Shown here piece by piece: positions 61,201 through 64,000 of a stretch of DNA of 64,000 nt. The notes under the pieces are model-generated. The model was not told where the DNA came from, made no database searches, and saw nothing but the letters and a program-made list of their open reading frames with translations. Position 1 is the stretch's first letter, and every line of letters begins with the position of its first letter. The position numbers and the translations under genes were made by a program. This DNA is from Tupaia tana (taxonomy: Eukaryota; Chordata; Mammalia; Scandentia; Tupaiidae), in assembly GCA_026018925.1 (NCBI GenBank), contig JAKSZU010000004.1:13904964-13968963 (forward strand). Reading direction: 5' to 3'.

Positions 61201-64000
61201 CAGCTTGCCGAGAATGTGTGGGGGGGCGGAGGGGGACCGTGGGAGCGAGAACAAGGCTGGATTTTAGGATCCGCGCTGGGAAAAGGGGAGACTGCGGAGG
61301 GAGGAGCCCCTCCCCTCCAACCCCCAAATCCCAAGGTTCCGCTGGCGCTCTGGGAGTTGAGGGGCGGGGACCTAACGACCCGGAGGGGGCGTGCGGTGGA
61401 GGAGGGATTTGGGGGCGGCCAGAGCCGGAGGGGTTGGGCCGCGTGCCCGGTTACCTGGCGAACAAAGTCGGCTCACTTTTGCATAAATAAATAAATAATC
61501 GCCTATCAATGCGTTTCCTCTGGGGCTCTGATTGAAGCGGGCCCCTCTCCCCCAGAGGGTGGGGTGCTGAGTGACAGCTGTCAGCCCCTGGGCCGGATCC
61601 GGGGTGCAGTGCTGTCTGCCTGCTGGCCCAGAGTGCCTTCTCCTGCTGGGTCTGGGTCCCTGGTAGAGCCCGAGGGGCAGGGGGCTGGCTCGCGGCTAGG
61701 AAATAGCCTTGTTTCCTGTTGTACAGGAAAAGGGGCTCCAACCCAGAGTTTGGGGGCCGGGGTTGAGGACCGCAGCACCCTGACCCCCAGCCTCCTGCCC
61801 TATGGAGGGGCCAGCCCCAGAGGAAGGATGTGGGCCTTGCTGGCCGGAGGCGGGTGCTGGGGCTGTCCCTGAGGCAGCGGGCACAGAGAGGGAGGGGGAG
61901 CGGAGCGGGGGCGGGAATGCTCTACCGCAGACCCTGGGGGCCAGGGCCAGATGTGGAGGCTGGGGAGTCTCCCCTCCCTCCCAGCTGGGGGCCCTGGGGC
62001 CGGGTGGGGAGGGGCTGAGCCGGGTGCCCTGGGTTCTGCACCAGGGCCTGACTGGCAGGGCCAGCTGAGTCGGGCCCAGGCGGCACCCTGGGAGGCAGGG
62101 CTGGCTGCACCAGCAGGGACCCTGGGGGCCTGTGCCTGTCTGGCCCGGCTGGCGTTTCCCGCCGACCAGTCGGTGTCAGGCGGGACCTGGCCCAGCTCCC
62201 TGGGCAGCGCTCTGGCTGTGAGGACGAGCTCTGCCTCCCGGTCAGGATGGCCACACTTCGTCCGCGGCTGCCATTGCCCCTGGCAGGGTGAGGGCCTGTG
62301 CTCTGGCCCAGGAGGAGCCCTGCTGGGCGTTGAGGGTGTCTCTATTGTTGGCTTGCTCCCGTTTGGGGGGCCTGGTGTGTGGCTGTGAGCCTAGGCTGTC
62401 CGTGGTCCCTCCCACGTCTCCACCCCCTGCTCGAGGGGACCGGCAGGGCAGGTCAGCAGGGCAGGTCGTGGCTGTGAGCTGCAGACCCCGGCCCAGCCCA
62501 ACGTGTGTGTGACCCTCGCCCTGTCCTCTGCCTGAGCAGATCTCTGTTGTTTTACAGTAAAGCAGACTCAGACGGGAGAGCAAGTTGGGGCCTTTTTTTT
62601 TCCTGCTGTGTCAGTATGGGGTGACCCAGGGACTGGTGAGCTTGTTGGCCCAAGAGCCCACCCTTCAGAGCTTGCAAAAAGCATTGAGGGCCAGAGCTCT
62701 GGGGGCCAGAGGGCATGAATCCCTCTTCACCTGGCACGGGGCAGGTGCCCAGGTGGGCGGGCCTGGCCCCCTTCCCAGGGTCCCCGTGCCTTAGGACACA
62801 CGCTGGCCTCTGGAGTGCATCGTGCCTTGGGTGTGCTAGCAGCCCTCAGGGACTTCCCCTGGTGGGCTTCTCCCCCGCCTGGTCTGCCAGCCCACGTGTG
62901 GATATTTATTTTCTGTAGTAAAATCCATTTTTAATGCCGTTACTTTTGAAATAATATAGAGAGAAACAAATGCGATGTGTTTAAGTTGCCCTCTGTGAGT
63001 GTTTAATGTGATCTATGGCCGAGGCGGTGATGGAAGGAGCTGTGGGCTTGCAGAAATTCGGTGTCATAAAGAAAAAGCTCGCTGTTGGTTACCGTAGCTG
63101 GGCTGGGGGGTCTGGACCCGGTCGCAGGCAGGCAATCCAGCACCCCAGGGCTCTGAGTGGACAGGTCCGCTTCTCCGTGGGGTTGTTCCGGGGTTACTCT
63201 GCCTTCTTGCCAGCCCTTCCTGGGGCCGGGGCACTGGGGGCTTTGTTCCCCCACTGCACGTGCCTAGAACTTGGCTGGGAGCTCTGGACCCCCTGCCGAG
63301 CTACGTGCACCGTGGGCAGGTTGGCCTGGGTTTGGAGGGAAGGGACAGGGTCTCTGCCTGAGTGCCCACTGTGCGGGGGCTGGAGGGCAGGCTGTCCCTG
63401 GCAGCAGCCAGGGCGAGGGGGGAGCTCTGAGCTGGCAGAGCCCCCGGGCCAGGCTTGCCTCCAATCAGCCTGCAGCGCTGACTCGGAACCACGCCCTCCT
63501 CTCTGCCTGGTTGGTCCCTGCTGGGCAGGGGCTTCCTGAGCCAAACCTGATCCTCATTTCTCTCCTCTGTCGCCGGCCCTACCCCAGGTCAACTTCATCG
63601 TAGTTGTTTTGTTCGTTCGTTCGTTTGTTCCTGGATATTAAGCTGTGCCCCTCACCCCTCACGCCAGCTACCCAAGACTGGGGTGCCGTGCCTGGGTGCC
63701 AGACATCCGGCCCTCCATTCGGTCCTGTTGGGGTGAGGGCCAACAGACTCACTGTTATGTATTATGGGATGGGCCAGCTCTGTCTCTGGGTCCCCTGGAT
63801 TCTCCTGGGACGGAGCAGGGAGGAGAAAGCCAGGCGGGGTGGAGCTGGGGACTTGAGGAGGGAGCAGGGTAACTCTGTTGCCAGTGCTAGCAGATGGACC
63901 CCCCAGGGAGAGAGCTGGGGAGGGGAGGAGGGAGACCCAGACAGCCACAGCTGAAGAGGGGAAGATGGAGCCGGAGCCAGCCAGCGAGGAGAGGAGCAGG
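61201..64000 (+). other. presumed AHDC1 intron 1, no gene seen
   Basis: GC-rich unique sequence grades into ordinary intron-like DNA. It contains a short AAATAAATAAAT run near 61484-61498 and a (TTCG)n tract at about 63611-63630. No supported exon. The last bases (GAAGATGGAGCCGGAGCCAG) could belong to an exon continuing past the window but cannot be tested. Confidence 0.4.

Noticed and set aside
59660-61327. Frames of over 500 codons on both strands
   Set aside because: They run through a CpG island whose extreme GC content removes stop codons, starting inside a SINE on one side. Composition is Arg/Ala/Pro/Gly-rich with no known domain.

Overview
This is nuclear DNA from a placental mammal. 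It holds spliced vertebrate genes with GT-AG introns, CpG-island promoters and very many retroposons. Read along the + strand the gene order is IFI6, then FGR, then the 5' end of what is most likely AHDC1. From memory this is the order and shared orientation of the human 1p36-p35 locus, reversed. The SINEs are not Alu, B1/B2, CAN, BOV-tA, ERE or lagomorph C-SINE. They are a lineage-specific tRNA-headed set. The best guess for the host is a colugo (Dermoptera, CYN-type SINEs), but this is tentative because no consensus could be compared.

Layout. 1-8600: intergenic DNA almost filled by SINEs, many nested. 8600-9131: CpG-rich IFI6 promoter with two ISRE-like boxes and a probable non-coding exon 1. 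9132-13480: IFI6, with four coding exons giving a 132-residue protein. 13480-46340: intergenic DNA and probably FGR 5' non-coding exons and introns that could not be placed. It contains an unassigned CpG-island promoter near 21.3 kb, a SINE-riddled HAL1/L1-like relic (24.1-26.2 kb) and several minisatellites (31 kb, 36.8-37.7 kb, 46.1 kb). 46340-53960: FGR, with eleven coding exons giving a 526-residue Src-family kinase in which every splice junction is intact. 53960-59900: intergenic DNA with MIR relics. 59940-61200: a strong CpG island with good splice donors, taken as the AHDC1 promoter and first exon(s). 61200-64000: presumed AHDC1 intron 1.

SINE names used here. SINE-A: tRNA-like head followed by a GC-rich body of about 200 bp (a GCGCGTGTGCGTG stretch, a CCCCCC/GGGGGG palindrome, TATAGCAAAAACCTCTC, A-tail). 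SINE-B: a related head followed by CT-rich DNA, TCTGGTCAAAT and an AT-rich tail. SINE-C: older, diverged copies whose body resembles that of SINE-A.

IFI6 and FGR are both immune genes (interferon-induced membrane protein; myeloid tyrosine kinase), but nothing in the sequence shows that they are co-regulated. Most long open frames in this window are read through SINEs or tandem repeats and are not genes.
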